Assembly: GCA_031761405.1 (NCBI GenBank)
Contig: JASEVX010000005.1
Location: 32,988,869 to 33,052,868, forward strand
Origin: Serripes groenlandicus
Taxonomy: Eukaryota; Mollusca; Bivalvia; Cardiida; Cardiidae
Length of the DNA: 64,000 nucleotides
Reading direction: 5' to 3'
The position numbers and the translations under genes were made by a program. The notes beneath the pieces are model-generated. The model saw nothing but the letters and a program-made list of their open reading frames with translations, did not search any database and was not told the origin of the DNA. Positions 50,313-62,745 of the stretch are shown piece by piece; the first letter of the stretch is position 1; the number at the start of each line of letters is the position of its first letter.

Positions 50313-50541
50313 TTAACCCTTTCCCACATACAACAAATCTGCAGCAGACGACTTTGAAAACATATTTGCAAAATTATGGGAAATCTCTATAAATAAAGGT
50401 ACAATTAATGAAAACAGTTGAAAACATTGTGGCAAAAGGAGAAATTGCTCGTTTTGAGCAATTTCTCCTTTTGTCACAGAGTTTTCAAAAGTTGTCTGCA
50501 GTAGAGATGTCAAAAAGCATCATTATATCGGAAAGGGTTAA
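50313..50541 (-). mobile_element. TTAA MITE, followed by a second piece
   Basis: TTAACCCTTTCCCACATACA to GGAAAGGGTTAA. A second, deleted copy shares its right TTAA (50538-50681, ending ATGGGAAAGGGTTAA). Confidence 0.85.
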
Positions 50542-50856
50542 TCCTTTTCAATATGCAGATACATTTTGATCAATCTGTCTTGGGAGAATTGAAAATACTT
50601 TTTAAGTTGTATGGCAAAGATGAGAATTTGTTTAGCATGAGCAGATAGGTCTAAATGCATCTGCATATGGGAAAGGGTTAAATAATAATTTAGCCAGATA
50701 GAAACGTTTTTTAATGTCGGCAAGATAAAACATCACAAAACCATTTTTTGAGAAAAGGGAATTTGCTCATATTGAACATATTTTCTGTTTCGACCCACCA
50801 CATGGTTATCTTGTTCTCAAAATAAATTTTACACTTTGTCGAAATTTTTATCATTC

Positions 50857-51031
50857 TTAACTCTTTCCCACCTGGAGACGCATTTTGATGCAATAGCAGC
50901 AGCCGACTTTTGAAAACATTTTAAAACCCTATTCAATAATCATACTATCATTTATACACATTTTCTATATTTTGGAATTGATCATTTCAAAGTCGTCTGC
51001 TGCAGATTTATTGTATGAGTGAAAGGGTTAA
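50857..51031 (+). mobile_element. TTAA MITE with internal deletion
   Basis: TTAACTCTTTCCCACCTGGA to ATGAGTGAAAGGGTTAA. Central hairpin absent. Confidence 0.7.
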
Positions 51032-51135
51032 AATGTTTCCATTCAGTTTACATTCAGGTAATGGTTAGAAATAAATGAAATTGCCCTGAATGTCAGATAT
51101 TTGTGTCGTTTTTGAGTCCATCCATGGGAAAAGGT

Positions 51136-51365
51136 ATAACCCTTTCCCTCATGTAGGCGCTTTCTGACGCTTCTGTAGCAGACAGCTTTTTTGAAAACAT
51201 AGTGACAAAAGAAGAAATTGCTCAAAACGAGCAATTACTCCTTTTGCCACAATGTTTTTCACTTTAAGTAATAGGTTATCCATTGAATTAAAGAGATATT
51301 CTATTTTTGACAAAATATGTCCAAAGTCGTCTGCTGCAGAATTGTCGTATGAGGGAAAGGGATAA
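51136..51365 (+). mobile_element. TTAA MITE
   Basis: ATAACCCTTTCCCTCATGTA to TATGAGGGAAAGGGATAA; both flanking TTAA sites mutated. Confidence 0.8.
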
Positions 51366-51744
51366 GTAGGAATTTCTCAACGATGTAGGTTCTAATCAGA
51401 CTGTACATTAATTTGCTGTCTTACCAGAATCTAGATACCTTGACAGTATCTCCTAACAAGCTAATGTAGGTAATATATGAACAGTGTAGATCTTGATCAG
51501 ACTGCAGATGCCGATCTGGATCTATACTGTTCACAAAAGCCAACTTGTACAGTTTCGCCGAGATGGGCTCGGTTTTGTTTGGTTTTATTTACAGTATATC
51601 TAGTGGCATTGTATATTTTTTATGAATATTATAGCTTATTTAATGAATTTGATAAAATATTAATTTTGTTCATATCTCTTTTCCTTATCACCAATAGTGC
51701 TTATTCATCCTTAAAATATAGTCAACTTTGGAAAATGAAGTACT

Positions 51745-51940
51745 GGCCGCTTTCCATCATACAGACGCTTTCTGACGTATCTACGGCAGACAGCTTTTAA
51801 AAACATTGTGACAAAAAGAGAAATTGCTCAAAACATTTTTTTTCAATATTTATACCTTCATTCATAGAGATTTTCCACTTTTTGCTTTGATGATTTCAAA
51901 GTCGTTGACTGCAGATTTGTTATTTGTAGGAAGTGTTAAA
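51745..51940 (+). mobile_element. TTAA MITE, decayed
   Basis: CTTTCCATCATACAGACGC, GACAAAAAGAGAAATTGCTC, GTAGGAAGTGTTAA; centre replaced by a T run. Confidence 0.6.
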
Positions 51941-52236
51941 AAGAAACTATTGGACAATCAACGTAGAAGTATAAACAAGTAAATTGCAGGAGCAACAATA
52001 GTTTGCCAGTTTTACATTGCAATGTGTTTCCTTTGTGTAGTAGACTTTTTAAAAACAGTTGTGAAATAAGAAGGTCATGATGACCCCGGATCACACTGTC
52101 ACACCTTTAACATTTATCTATATAATGATATCACATTAATACCATAAAGGTTAACAAAAACAACCATGACAAGATGATTTTAAAGTAATTGACAATCAAA
52201 ACAGAAACAGGTTCAACCCCGTACATGTATGTCCCT

Positions 52237-52290
52237 GCTTTTAGCTAACTTGAGCATAACATGCTCAAGGTGAGCTATGCCAAACACTCT
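52237..52290 (+). mobile_element. 5' stub of a TAGCTCACC-type element
   Basis: TTTTAGCTAACTTGAGC, ATGCTCAAGGTGAGCTATG, then unrelated sequence. Confidence 0.45.
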
Positions 52291-52324
52291 TTGTTGATAT
52301 CAAAAGTTTCTAAAAAACGTTTCT

Positions 52325-52554
52325 TTAACCCTTTCCCTCATACGACAATTCTGCAGCAGACGACTTTGAACATATTTTGTCAAATAATGGAAAATCTCTA
52401 TAATTGAATGGATAACCTATGACTAAAAGTGGAAAACATTGTGACAGAAGGAGAAATTGCACGTTTTGTGCAATTTCTTCTTTTGTTACTATGTTTTCAA
52501 AAAGCCATCTGCTGCAGAGGCGTCAGAAAGCGTCTATATGAGGGAAAGGGTTAA
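52325..52554 (-). mobile_element. TTAA MITE
   Basis: TTAACCCTTTCCCTCATACG to TATGAGGGAAAGGGTTAA, central TTGCACGTTTTGTGCAA. Confidence 0.87.
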
Positions 52555-53101
52555 CCACTAGGGCAATTTCAGTGACTTGCACACAATTTAGAAGAGTAAA
52601 CTTGGGACTATTTTGAAATCATACAAGTGTAATCAGAAGTTTTTAAGTTGTCATTTTTACCCCGATTCAAATGTTGAGTGCAGACAATGGTTTTTTAGAT
52701 CACCTGAGACGAAGGCTCAAGGTGAGCTATTCTGATCACTTTTTGTCCGTCGTCCGTCGTCTGTCGTCCGTCCGGCGTTAACTTTTAGCTTTAAACATCT
52801 TCTCCTCCCAAACTCCAAGGACAATTTCCGTGAAACATCTCAGGACTGTTCCTCTGGTTGGCCTCTTTCAAAGTTGTTAAAAAATTTAAATTCCATTGAG
52901 AACTTTGGTTGCTGCGGCATCAGAAAGGGGGCAAAAGGTCCAAACTTTAAAAATCTTCTCCTCCGAATCTGCCTGTCAGATTCAAATATAATTTGGTAGA
53001 AATGTTCATTGGGTGACCCTCTATAAAAATTGTTCAAGCCATACTGATTGGTCGAAAAACATGGCAGTCAGGCGGCATCAAAAAAGGGGCAAAATGACAA
53101 A

Positions 53102-54053
53102 ATTTGAAAATTCCATTTTTATGCAAAGGCTTGTCTGATTTTAAGAAAATATAATACAAATCTTACTGTAATGATCCTCTATTTAATTTGTTTAAGCCGT
53201 TTTGATTGGTTACACAATCATAGCAACCAGGCGTCATCACAAAAGGGGTAAATTAAACTTTTAGCTACAAATGACAACCATCTCCTACCATTCCAATAGA
53301 CCAATTACCACAAAACATCACACGAATGTTCCTTTGGTGGTCCTCTTTCAAAATTGTTCAAAGATTAAAATTCCAATGAGAACTTTGGTTGCTGCGGCAT
53401 CAGAAAGGGGACAAAATGTCTAATCTTTAAAAATCTTCTTCTCCGAATCTGCCTGTCAGATTCAAATATAATTTGGTAGAAATGTTCCTTGGGTGACCCT
53501 CTATAAAAATTGTTCAAGCCATACTGATTGGTCGAAAAACATGGCAGTCAGGCGGCATCAGAAAAGGGGCAAAATGACAAAATTTGAAAATTCCATTTTT
53601 ATGAAATTGTTTGTCTGATTTTAAGAAAATATAATACGAATCTTACTGTAATGATCCTCTATTTAATTTGTTTAAGCCGTTTTGATTGGTTACACAATCA
53701 TATCAACCAGGCGTCATCACAAAAAGGGTAAATTGAACTTTTAGCTACAAATTACCAACCAACTCCTACCATTCCAATAGACCAATTTCCACACAACATC
53801 ACAAGAATGTTCCTTTGGTGGTCCTCTTTCGAAATTGTTCAAAGATTTAAATTCCATTGAGAACTCAGCATCAGCAAGTGAGAAAAATACCCAAATTTTA
53901 AAATCCTTTTCCTCCATAATCTACTTGTGCGATTGCAAGATAATTTGGTAGAAATGTTTCTTAAGTGACCCTCTAAATAAACTGTTGAAGCCATATTGAT
54001 TTCGTTGAAAAACAGGGCAGCAAGGCGGCATCAGGAAAGGTGCAAAATGACAA
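53102..54053. repeat. Segment X, first copy
   Basis: From ATTTGAAAATTCC to GTGCAAAATGACAA; repeated at 56638-57589 with very few changes (for example CTGCCTGTCAG vs CTGCCTTTCAG). Confidence 0.9.
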
Positions 54054-54055
54054 TG

Positions 54056-56636
54056 ACCATGAACTAGGACCTTTATCTAAGACTGAACAATTCAAGTCAC
54101 ACCCATGTCGGTATAGTGCATATGATATATGCAATATGGATGGTTTAGTCTTGTTTTAAGTATTCCTAGCCTTATCTATTCTGTCATCATTCTGCACAAA
54201 TGTATGCTTAATTTAGGGAGTTATGCTGTCTCAAATCTAGAAGTATTTCTTTGATATGTGTTTACTGTACTTGGACGCCTAGTAGAGTGATGTAATTTAT
54301 CGTGCTCACCAACAAACCATTCAGCGTTTACTGCCATGTAAATCCAGATTATCATCGCTTGATGTGTTTTCAAGCATTCCAATCAAGATCTTGAGTGTTA
54401 AGTCAATTAGTTGAAGAAACTTTCAACCATTTCCCAGAATGCAACAAATATGCAACAGACAGCTGTGAAAATGTCTTGGTTAAATTATTGAATTTCTCTA
54501 GAAATGAAAGTATATGATTATTGAATACATTGTGGCAAACGCAGAAATGGCTCATAATGAGCAATTTCTCTTTTATCAGTTTTTATGTCTCAATGTTTTC
54601 AAAAATCATCTGCAGATGTGTAAAATTTGGTATGTAGAAGGTCACGGATTCGATCCCGGCCTGGTCATACCTTTTACCCTTTCCCTCATATAGATGCTTT
54701 TCGACGCCTCTGCATCAGACGGCTCTTTGATTTTGAAAACATGTTGACAAACAAAGTTATCGCTCAAAACGAGCAATTTCTCCTTTTGCCACAATGTTTC
54801 CCACTTTTAGTCATAGGTTATCCATTGAATTATAGAGATTTTCTATGTTTTGACAACATATGTTTAAAGTCGTCTGTGCAGAATTGTCGTATGAGGGAAA
54901 GGGTTAAGACTTTAAAATGATAGTAATTGCTGCCCTACTTGGCGCTCAGGGTAACTGTATTGCAGGGTAAGCATAACAACTGACTCACTGGCTGGTGTCA
55001 GGATAAACGGACCAGAAGTACTGGTAACTTCTTACCAAGGAAACACCATGATATAACTAAAAATATGTTGAAAGCGGCATAAAACAACAAACAATCAATA
55101 TTCAGATTAGATAGCGGGGGTGCCCATACTGATCTTTACCTACATGATATATATATATATACCCTATGGCTGTGCTTCCTGCATCACAGGCTTAGACTAT
55201 TCATCTCTATGGGCCCTATTGTGTTTTGTCAATTTATTGTAGCATACACAGTCATATTGGACCAATTACATTGAGCTCTCTATAGAAAGGCTGCAATAGA
55301 CATTGGCTGACTTAACACTTTCCCTCATACGACAATTCTGCAGCTGACGACTTTGAACATATTTTGTCAAAACATAGAAAATCTCTATAATTGAATGGAT
55401 AACCTATGACTAAAAGTGGAAAACATTGTGGCAAAAGGAGAAATTGCACGTTTTGTGCAATTTCTTCTTTTGTCACTATGTTTTCAAAAAGCCGTCTGCT
55501 TCAGAGGCGTCAGAAAGCGTCTATATGAGGGAAAGGGTTAACACTTTCCCACATGCAGATGCGTTTTGATGCATCTGCAGCAGAAAACATTTGAAAGCAT
55601 TGGTTGAAAACAAGAAATTGCTCAAAATGTGCAAGTTTCGTTTTCGACAAGGTTTTTAACCATGCATGCAATATTGTCCCGGACTTCCGGTATTGTCCCT
55701 GAGGAACGCACGTTTATCCCGGAAAAAATAAAATCTAGACACGCAGTACACAGGACATGTTGATACTAATCCGCTTATTGGTTTGTGTGTCTGTGGGGTC
55801 ATCGCCAATCATCTGATAAATTTTAGCTCGACTATTCGAAGAATATGAGAGCTATACTACTCGCCCTGGCGTCGGCGTCCACGTCACACTTTGGTTAAGG
55901 CTTTGCATGCAAGTACTTAAATACTACATGTAATGCATTGAAACTTTCTACAACCCTACTAAACTATCACACCTATGTAGATTATCAAGTTAGATAACTC
56001 TATCTTGCATTTTATGCAAGTTATGGCCCTTTTTTACTTAGAAATTCTGGTTAAAGTTTTGCGTGCAACTAAATTAAAAGTCCATATCTCTGTATTTACT
56101 TGATGCATTGCATTGAAACTTTCTACAACCCTACCCAACTATCACACCTGTGTAGATTATCAAGTTAGATAACTCTATCCTGCATTTTATGCAAGTTATG
56201 GCCCTTTTTTTACTTAGAAATTCTGGTTAAAGTTTTGCGTGCAACTAAATTAAGAGTCCATATCTCGGTATTTACTTGATGCATTGCATTGAAACTTTAT
56301 ACAACCCTACCCAAGCATCACACCTATGTAGATTATCAAGTTAGATAACACTATCCTGCATTTTATGCAAGTTATGGCCCTTTTTTTACTTAGAAATTCT
56401 GGTTAAAGTTTTGCATGCAACTACATTAAGAGACCATATCTTAGTAACTACCTCATGCATTGCATTGAAACTTTATACAGCTCTTCCCAATCATCACACC
56501 TATGTAAACATTCAAGTACAATAACTCTATCCAGCATTTAATGCAAGTTATGGCCCTTTTTGGACTTGGAAATTCTGGATTCTTGGAGCATTGTATTGAC
56601 ACTTTATACAACCTTTCCCAATTTCACAACTATATA
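54056..56636. repeat. Segment Y, second copy, inserted between the X copies
   Basis: Near-identical to 44927-47505 in the same orientation. Junctions carry TG (left) and one T (right) as apparent filler. Carries copies of the MITEs at 54673-54907 and 55312-55541. Confidence 0.9.
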
Positions 56637-56637
56637 T

Positions 56638-57589
56638 ATTTGAAAATTCCATTTTTATGCAAAGGCTTGTCTGATTTTAAGAAAATATAATACAAATCTT
56701 ACTGTAATGATCCTCTATTTAATTTGTTTAAGCCGTTTTGATTGGTTACACAATCATAGCAACCAGGCGTCATCACAAAAGGGGTAAATTAAACTTTTAG
56801 CTACAAATGACAACCATCTCCTACCATTCCAATAGACCAATTACCACAAAACATCACACGAATGTTCCTTTGGTGGTCCTCTTTCAAAATTGTTCAAAGA
56901 TTAAAATTCCAATGAGAACTTTGGTTGCTGCGGCATCAGAAAGGGGACAAAATGTCTAATCTTTAAAAATCTTCTTCTCCGAATCTGCCTTTCAGATTCA
57001 AATATAATTTGGTAGAAATGTTCCTTGGGTGACCCTCTATAAAAATTGTTCAAGCCATACTGATTGGTCGAAAAACATGGCAGTCAGGCGGCATCAGAAA
57101 AGGGGCAAAATGACAAAATTTGAAAATTCCATTTTTATGAAATTGTTTGTCTGATTTTAAGAAAATATAATACGAATCTTACTGTAATGATCCTCTATTT
57201 AATTTGTTTAAGCCGTTTTGATTGGTTACACAATCATATCAACCAGGCGTCATCACAAAAAGGGTAAATTGAACTTTTAGCTACAAATTACCAACCAACT
57301 CCTACCATTCCAATAGACCAATTTCCACACAACATCACAAGAATGTTCCTTTGGTGGTCCTCTTTCGAAATTGTTCAAAGATTTAAATTCCATTGAGAAC
57401 TCAGCATCAGCAAGTGAGAAAAATACCCAAATTTTAAAATCCTTTTCCTCCATAATCTACTTGTGCGATTGCAAGATAATTTGGTAGAAATGTTTCTTAA
57501 GTGACCCTCTAAATAAACTGTTGAAGCCATATTGATTTCGTTGAAAAACAGGGCAGCAAGGCGGCATCAGGAAAGGTGCAAAATGACAA
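56638..57589. repeat. Segment X, second copy
   Basis: Continues to the right into AAACTTTATAACTCC, the natural continuation of the element. Confidence 0.9.
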
Positions 57590-57807
57590 AAACTTTATAA
57601 CTCCATTCTTATTAAAGTTCTTGTTAGATTTCAAGATATAAATGGCCTTTACTGATAAGCTGTTTCTTGAGAAGTGTCCACTCCTTTCAGTTTTATTAAA
57701 TTTTTGCACTCCCTGATAAAATTTTCCAGATATTTGCAGTTAAATATTTGCTACTAATTTACTATTAATTAGGTGATCGATTTAGGGCCATCTTGGCCCT
57801 CTTGTTT

Positions 57808-58227
57808 AACAAATCAACATGGCTTGAACAAATTATGTGGTCACCCAAGTTACATTGCTGCTAAATTATCTTGATGAGAGACCAGCAGTTTCAGAGGAGA
57901 AGAACTTAAGTTGTGTCATTTAACACCCTTTCAAATGCAACAACAACCACAATTCTGAACAGAATCTAATTCTTTGAATATATTTTAAAGAGAATCACCA
58001 AATTAACATTCCTAGAAAGTTTTTTTGAAATTGACACATCGTTCTAGATGTTGTTCAATGTAATTGTCCGTGATAATACATATTGGACACAGGGTGATCA
58101 CAAAAGCTTACCTTGAACTAAAGTGAGTGAAAAGGGAAATAGCTCAGGTCATAGTTTAAACTTACTCAAGCCTTTTGTATGGAATAATCCCATAAGCAGA
58201 ACCTGGGACCTTTGGTACAAGAGGACG
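57808..58227. other. Unassigned sequence
   Basis: No gene or repeat recognised. Confidence 0.3.
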
Positions 58228-58592
58228 ACGCTCTACTACTACACCCGAGGCGGACGCTCTACTATTACACCCGAGGCGGACGCTCTACTACTACACCCGA
58301 GGCGGACGCTCTACTACTACACCCGAGGCGGACGCTCTACTACTACACCCGAGGCGGACGCTTTACTACTACACCCGAGGCGGACTCTCTACTACTACAA
58401 CCGAGGCGGACGCTCTACTACTACACCCGAGGCGGACGCTCTACTACTACACCCGAGGCGGACGCTCTACTACTACACCCGAGGCTGACGCTCTACTACT
58501 ACACCTGAGGCGGACGCTCTACTACTACAACCGAGGCGGACGCTCTACTACTACACCTGAGGCGGACGCTCTACTACTACACCACAAGGCGG
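58228..58592. repeat. 26-nt minisatellite, 14 units
   Basis: Unit CTCTACTACTACACCCGAGG plus CGGACG, starting every 26 nt from 58231 to 58569 with few substitutions. Not divisible by three, so open frames cycle through all phases and are not evidence for a protein. Confidence 0.92.
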
Positions 58593-59163
58593 TCTGATCA
58601 CCTGAGTAATAGTAGAGTAGCAAATGTGTAACTGATTATATTTGCAAGTGTCATCTGCCTTGGCTTCACTTCTTTTCTCTGACACATTTGACATACTGGC
58701 ATGAACACATGACTTTCTGTTACTTTGAATTCTTGATAGAAAAGAAAAAACTTCAGTGTAAATTACATGTATATCAGTGACTTTATTTAAAAGTTTAGTT
58801 TATAAAATATAAATACTTATGTTATTATAATGATGTTCTTAGAGAAGAGGGGTGTTAACCCTTTCCCACATACAAGAAATCAGTTGTAGAAACCATTGAA
58901 AACCAAAAAATGGTGAATCTATAAATGCAATTATAATATAGAAAATAATGACAATATACAGGAAGTGCTGAACTCCAGATGGAGATCAAACGTTTTAAAA
59001 TGTTGAAACTTCTGCAAATATTGCTAATAGTGACAACACAGTATAAAGTAATAAATAGATCAAAACTCTTTTGCCAGTAAATATTGAAAAACTGTCAATT
59101 GAAAGTTATGAAAATATACAAAATTTGGCTTACTGGGTATGTCTACCCAGTAAAAATAGAGCA
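58593..59163. other. Unassigned sequence with a MITE left end
   Basis: TTAACCCTTTCCCACATACA at 58856 begins a decayed MITE lacking a right end. Rest unrecognised. Confidence 0.35.
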
Positions 59164-59372
59164 TACCGAGGGCTTGGCGTGAACGGTTGTAACTAAAAAC
59201 CTATTTTGAAAACTCTTGTAAAGGGGCAATTTTGACCCTTTTGTAAACAATGCAAATTTAGGTGCCATTGTTCAGAACGATTTAACACTTATAAAGACTT
59301 TATGGCGAGGTGATTAACCTTGGTAAAAAATACTAATTTTAGTTACAACCATTTCACGCCAAGCCCTCGATA
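59164..59372. mobile_element. TA-flanked MITE of about 207 nt
   Basis: Arms CCGAGGGCTTGGCGTGAACG (left) and reverse complement CATTTCACGCCAAGCCCTCG (right), extending through GGTTGTAACTAAAA, about 33 nt. TA at both borders suggests a Tc1/mariner-type non-autonomous element. Confidence 0.8.
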
Positions 59373-59905
59373 CACAATCAATATTCAGATGTATGTTGTA
59401 CTGGAAAGTAAAATTATTATTCTAATTTTTCCCCAAAAATTGTGATTCTAATATTTCAAGACAACTTTTGAACAGTTTTCAAACTTTGATTTTACTATCA
59501 ATAATCGAAGTTCAGCACAAACTATATACAATCATATTTCTATCCTGATATACCAGTCAGACGGGAAAGCATGAACATTTATACATTTAGAACTACATAT
59601 AGGATCGGACACGAGTTGTCATTTCATATAAAGTTTTATTAAACACGTTCAAGCAGTTTGTTATTAAGCGAGCTGTAGGCGAGTTTAGTAACAAATTTCT
59701 TGTCAGATTCTTTTCATCACATGACGAAACACAAAAAGAAAATCGGGTTTTCGCGGTCAGAAAATAGACCCAACATGTAATACTTAATAAACTAATTAAT
59801 ATTTATGACAGATAATGGTCCCTTAACATCGTCCATCTATCATGACGTTTGTGTTTACCGGATACACATTCTCAGCCATTTTGTAAACATTCGCAGATGA
59901 ATACA
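59373..59905. other. Unassigned sequence
   Basis: No gene or recognised repeat. Confidence 0.3.
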
Positions 59906-61357
59906 AACAAGAGGGCCATGATGGCCCTGGATCGCTCACCTTAATTATACAATGTACTGCAATGCAAAACACATCAAGACAATTATTCTGAATGCAACCT
60001 CCACAGTGTTAACAATATTTTCCTTCATTTGGCCTAGTGATCTATATTTTTTTTACCCGATATGAACCATATTCCAACATGGGACTAGATATCATCAAGA
60101 CAACATTCTGACGAAGTTTCAACTTGCTCAAAGAAAAAATGCGGCCTCCGGAGTTTGAACAATATTTTCCTTTATTGACCTAGTTTCTGATCCAATATGA
60201 CCCATATTCGAACTTGACCTAGATATAATTCAGACAAACATTCTGACCAAATTTCAAGCTGCTGAAGCACAAAATGCGGCATCCAAAGTGTTCACAAGAT
60301 TTTCCTTCAATTTGATCTAGTGACCTAGTTTTTGACCCAGCATGACCCATATTCAAACTTGGCCTACATATCATCAAGAAAAACATTCTGATAAAGTTTT
60401 ATCATGCTGAAATTAAAAATGCAGTATCCAGAGTGTTAACAAGATTACCCTTCAATTGGGCCTAGTGACCGGCATGACCCATATCCGAACTTGGCCTAGA
60501 TATCATTTAGACAAACATTCTGACCAAATTTCAAGCTGCTGAAGCAAAAATTGCGGCATCCAAAGTGTTAACAAGATTTTCCTTCAATTTGACCTAGTGA
60601 CCTAGTTTTGACCCGGCATGACCCATATTCGAACTTGGTTTAGATATCATTCAGCTCAACATTCTGACAAAATTTCAAGCCGCTGAAGTCTTGAGTTAAC
60701 AAGATTTCCCCTCAATTTGGCCTAGTGACCTAGTTTCTGATCCAATATGACCCATATTTGAACTTGAACTAGATATCTTTAAGACAAACATTCTGACAAA
60801 ATTTCAAGCTGCTGAAGCAAAAAATGCGGCATCAAAAGTGTTAACAAGTTTTCCTTCAATTTGACCTAGTGACCTAGTTTTTGACCCGGCATAACCCATA
60901 TTCGAACTTGACCTAGATCTTTTTAAGACAAACATTTTGACAAAATTTCAAACTGCTGAAGCAAAAATTGCAGCCTCTGGAGTGTTAACAAGATTTTCCT
61001 TCAATTTGACCTAGTGACCTACTCTTTGACCCGATGTGACCTATGTTCGAACTTGACCTACATATCATTAAGACAAACATTCTGATAAAGTTTCAACATG
61101 GTCAAGTTGAAAATGTGGCCTCCAGAGTGTTAACAAGATTTCCCTTCAATTCGACCTAGTGACCTAGTTTTTGACCTCATATGGCCCAAGATTTTATGGA
61201 GATGAACGTTCTGATAAACTTTCATGAAGATTGGATGCAAAATGTAGCCTGTAGAGTGTTAACAAGCTCAAATGTTGACGACGCACGACGGACGGACGCC
61301 GGACAAAATGTGATCACAATAGCTCACCTTGCACTTCGTGCATAGGTGAGCTAAAAA
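59906..61357 (-). mobile_element. TAGCTCACC-family element, long copy, minus strand
   Basis: Begins AACAAGAGGGCCATGATGGC and ends TTCGTGCATAGGTGAGCTAAAA. Nine or so units with CCTAGTGACCTAGTTTTTG, GTGTTAACAAGATTTTCC and AACATTCTGACAAA. Inverted relative of 23392-24907. Confidence 0.85.
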
Positions 61358-61815
61358 AGTGATTTGGTCATGTTATATAACACATGTTATATATCAAGAA
61401 ATACGTAATGGGTATATTAGATCAGATACAAGCATTGTTATGTGATAAATGTATAAATACAATCATGTTACGTTTAGGTCTTTTGTATGACCTGGACAGT
61501 AGTAAAATACTTTATTAATATCACATCAGACAGATTTTCCCTGATTGAATAAAATTTCAAATTGCACGTAAGTCCGTAACCCTTTCCTACATACAAAAAA
61601 AAGCAGACCAAAAATACCTGTACATTACAGTATAATTATGAATAGAGTTGAAAACATTGTGGCAGGTGGGAAAATTCTTCACCTTGAAAATATTCTTTTT
61701 TTTGCAACAGTTGAACTTAAACTGTCTAAGGATAAATGAAACATATGTAATGTGCCAACCTACTACATTGACATCATGTACTTCCTTTAATTTGGGATGA
61801 GAAAGTTAAACGAAA
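61358..61815. other. Unassigned sequence with a decayed MITE
   Basis: GTAACCCTTTCCTACATAC at 61578 and GTTGAAAACATTGTGGCAGG near 61650 mark a decayed TTAA MITE. Rest unrecognised. Confidence 0.35.
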
Positions 61816-62553
61816 ACAAGAGGACCATGATAGTCCTATATTGCTAACCCGATTCAGTAGAATTTTGGAAGTAAATATTCTTACTCTACACATATAAGTT
61901 AACCCTTTCCCACATAAAACAAATCTGCAGCAGACGACTTTGAAAACTTATAGCAAAAAAAATTCAAAATCTCTAGAAATGAAAGTATAAATTTTGAACA
62001 AAATTGAAAACATTGTGACAAAAGGAGAAATTGCTTCTTTTGCCACAATGTTTTCAAAAGTCGTCTGCTGCAGAGGCGTCAGAAAGCGTCTGTATGTGGG
62101 AAAGGGTTAAACAAGCCCCATTCCCTAGTAGATAATTTGAACAATCCTTGTAGAGGGTCACCCAAGGAAATTTTGTGCCAAATTATTTTCAAATTTGGCC
62201 AGTTCTTATGGACAAGAAGATTTTTTCAGTACTTATATGTCCTCCCAATACATTTAAGGAAAACAAGCCCCTCCCCCTAATGGCTATGTTTTTCAAACGA
62301 TTGGAATAATAGGAATAAACTCAAAAGAAAGTCACCCAAGGAATCTTATTTTCAAAGTGGCCAGTACTTTTGGACAGACAGATTTTTGAAATGTTTTGAC
62401 ATTTTTTCCATCTTTCTGAAAAGTTTCATGAAAATAGGCCCAGTCGTTTCAGAGCAGATCTTGTTTAAAAGAAATTGTGGAAAGACAATGTCCGCCAGAC
62501 ATTGAGTGATCACAATAGCTCGTCCAACATTTCGTGCTCAGGTGAGCTAAAAA
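61816..62553 (-). mobile_element. TAGCTCACC-family element interrupted by a MITE
   Basis: AACAAGAGGACCATGATAG at the left and TTTCGTGCTCAGGTGAGCTA at the right. The MITE at 61899-62110 splits it. Confidence 0.65.
61899..62110 (-). mobile_element. TTAA MITE nested in another element
   Basis: TTAACCCTTTCCCACATAAA to ATGTGGGAAAGGGTTAA. The central loop is lost, leaving GAGAAATTGCTTCTTTTGCC. Confidence 0.8.
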
Positions 62554-62625
62554 CATGTGTGTGTGGCAATTGGACGATATTTAGATTTTTGAAGATCATG
62601 AAGAGCAGTTTCTCAGTACATTGTA

Positions 62626-62722
62626 TTAACCCTTTCCCTCATATAGACGCTTTTTGATGCCTCTGCAGCAGACAGCTTTTTGAAAACATAGTGACAAAAG
62701 AAGAAATTGCTCAAAACGATGG
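62626..62722 (+). mobile_element. TTAA MITE, left half only
   Basis: TTAACCCTTTCCCTCATATA to GAAATTGCTCAAAACG, broken exactly at the central palindrome. Confidence 0.7.
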
Positions 62723-62745
62723 AAGGGTTTTTAAATTGAATCATA

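Larger units (their letters stand above)
52693..57807 (+). mobile_element. TAGCTCACC-family element expanded by internal rearrangement
   Basis: Start TTTTTTAGATCACCTGAGAC and GTCCGTCGTCCGTCG, end GGGCCATCTTGGCCCTCTTG. Internal units of about 470 nt with GTTGCTGCGGCATCAGAAAG and GGTTACACAATCATA. Interrupted by a copy of segment Y at 54056-56636, after which 0.95 kb of the element is repeated. Confidence 0.75.

Noticed and set aside
58123..58508. Overlapping Tyr/Arg/Thr-rich frames of 121 and 98 codons
   Set aside because: Product of a 26-nt minisatellite read in different phases.
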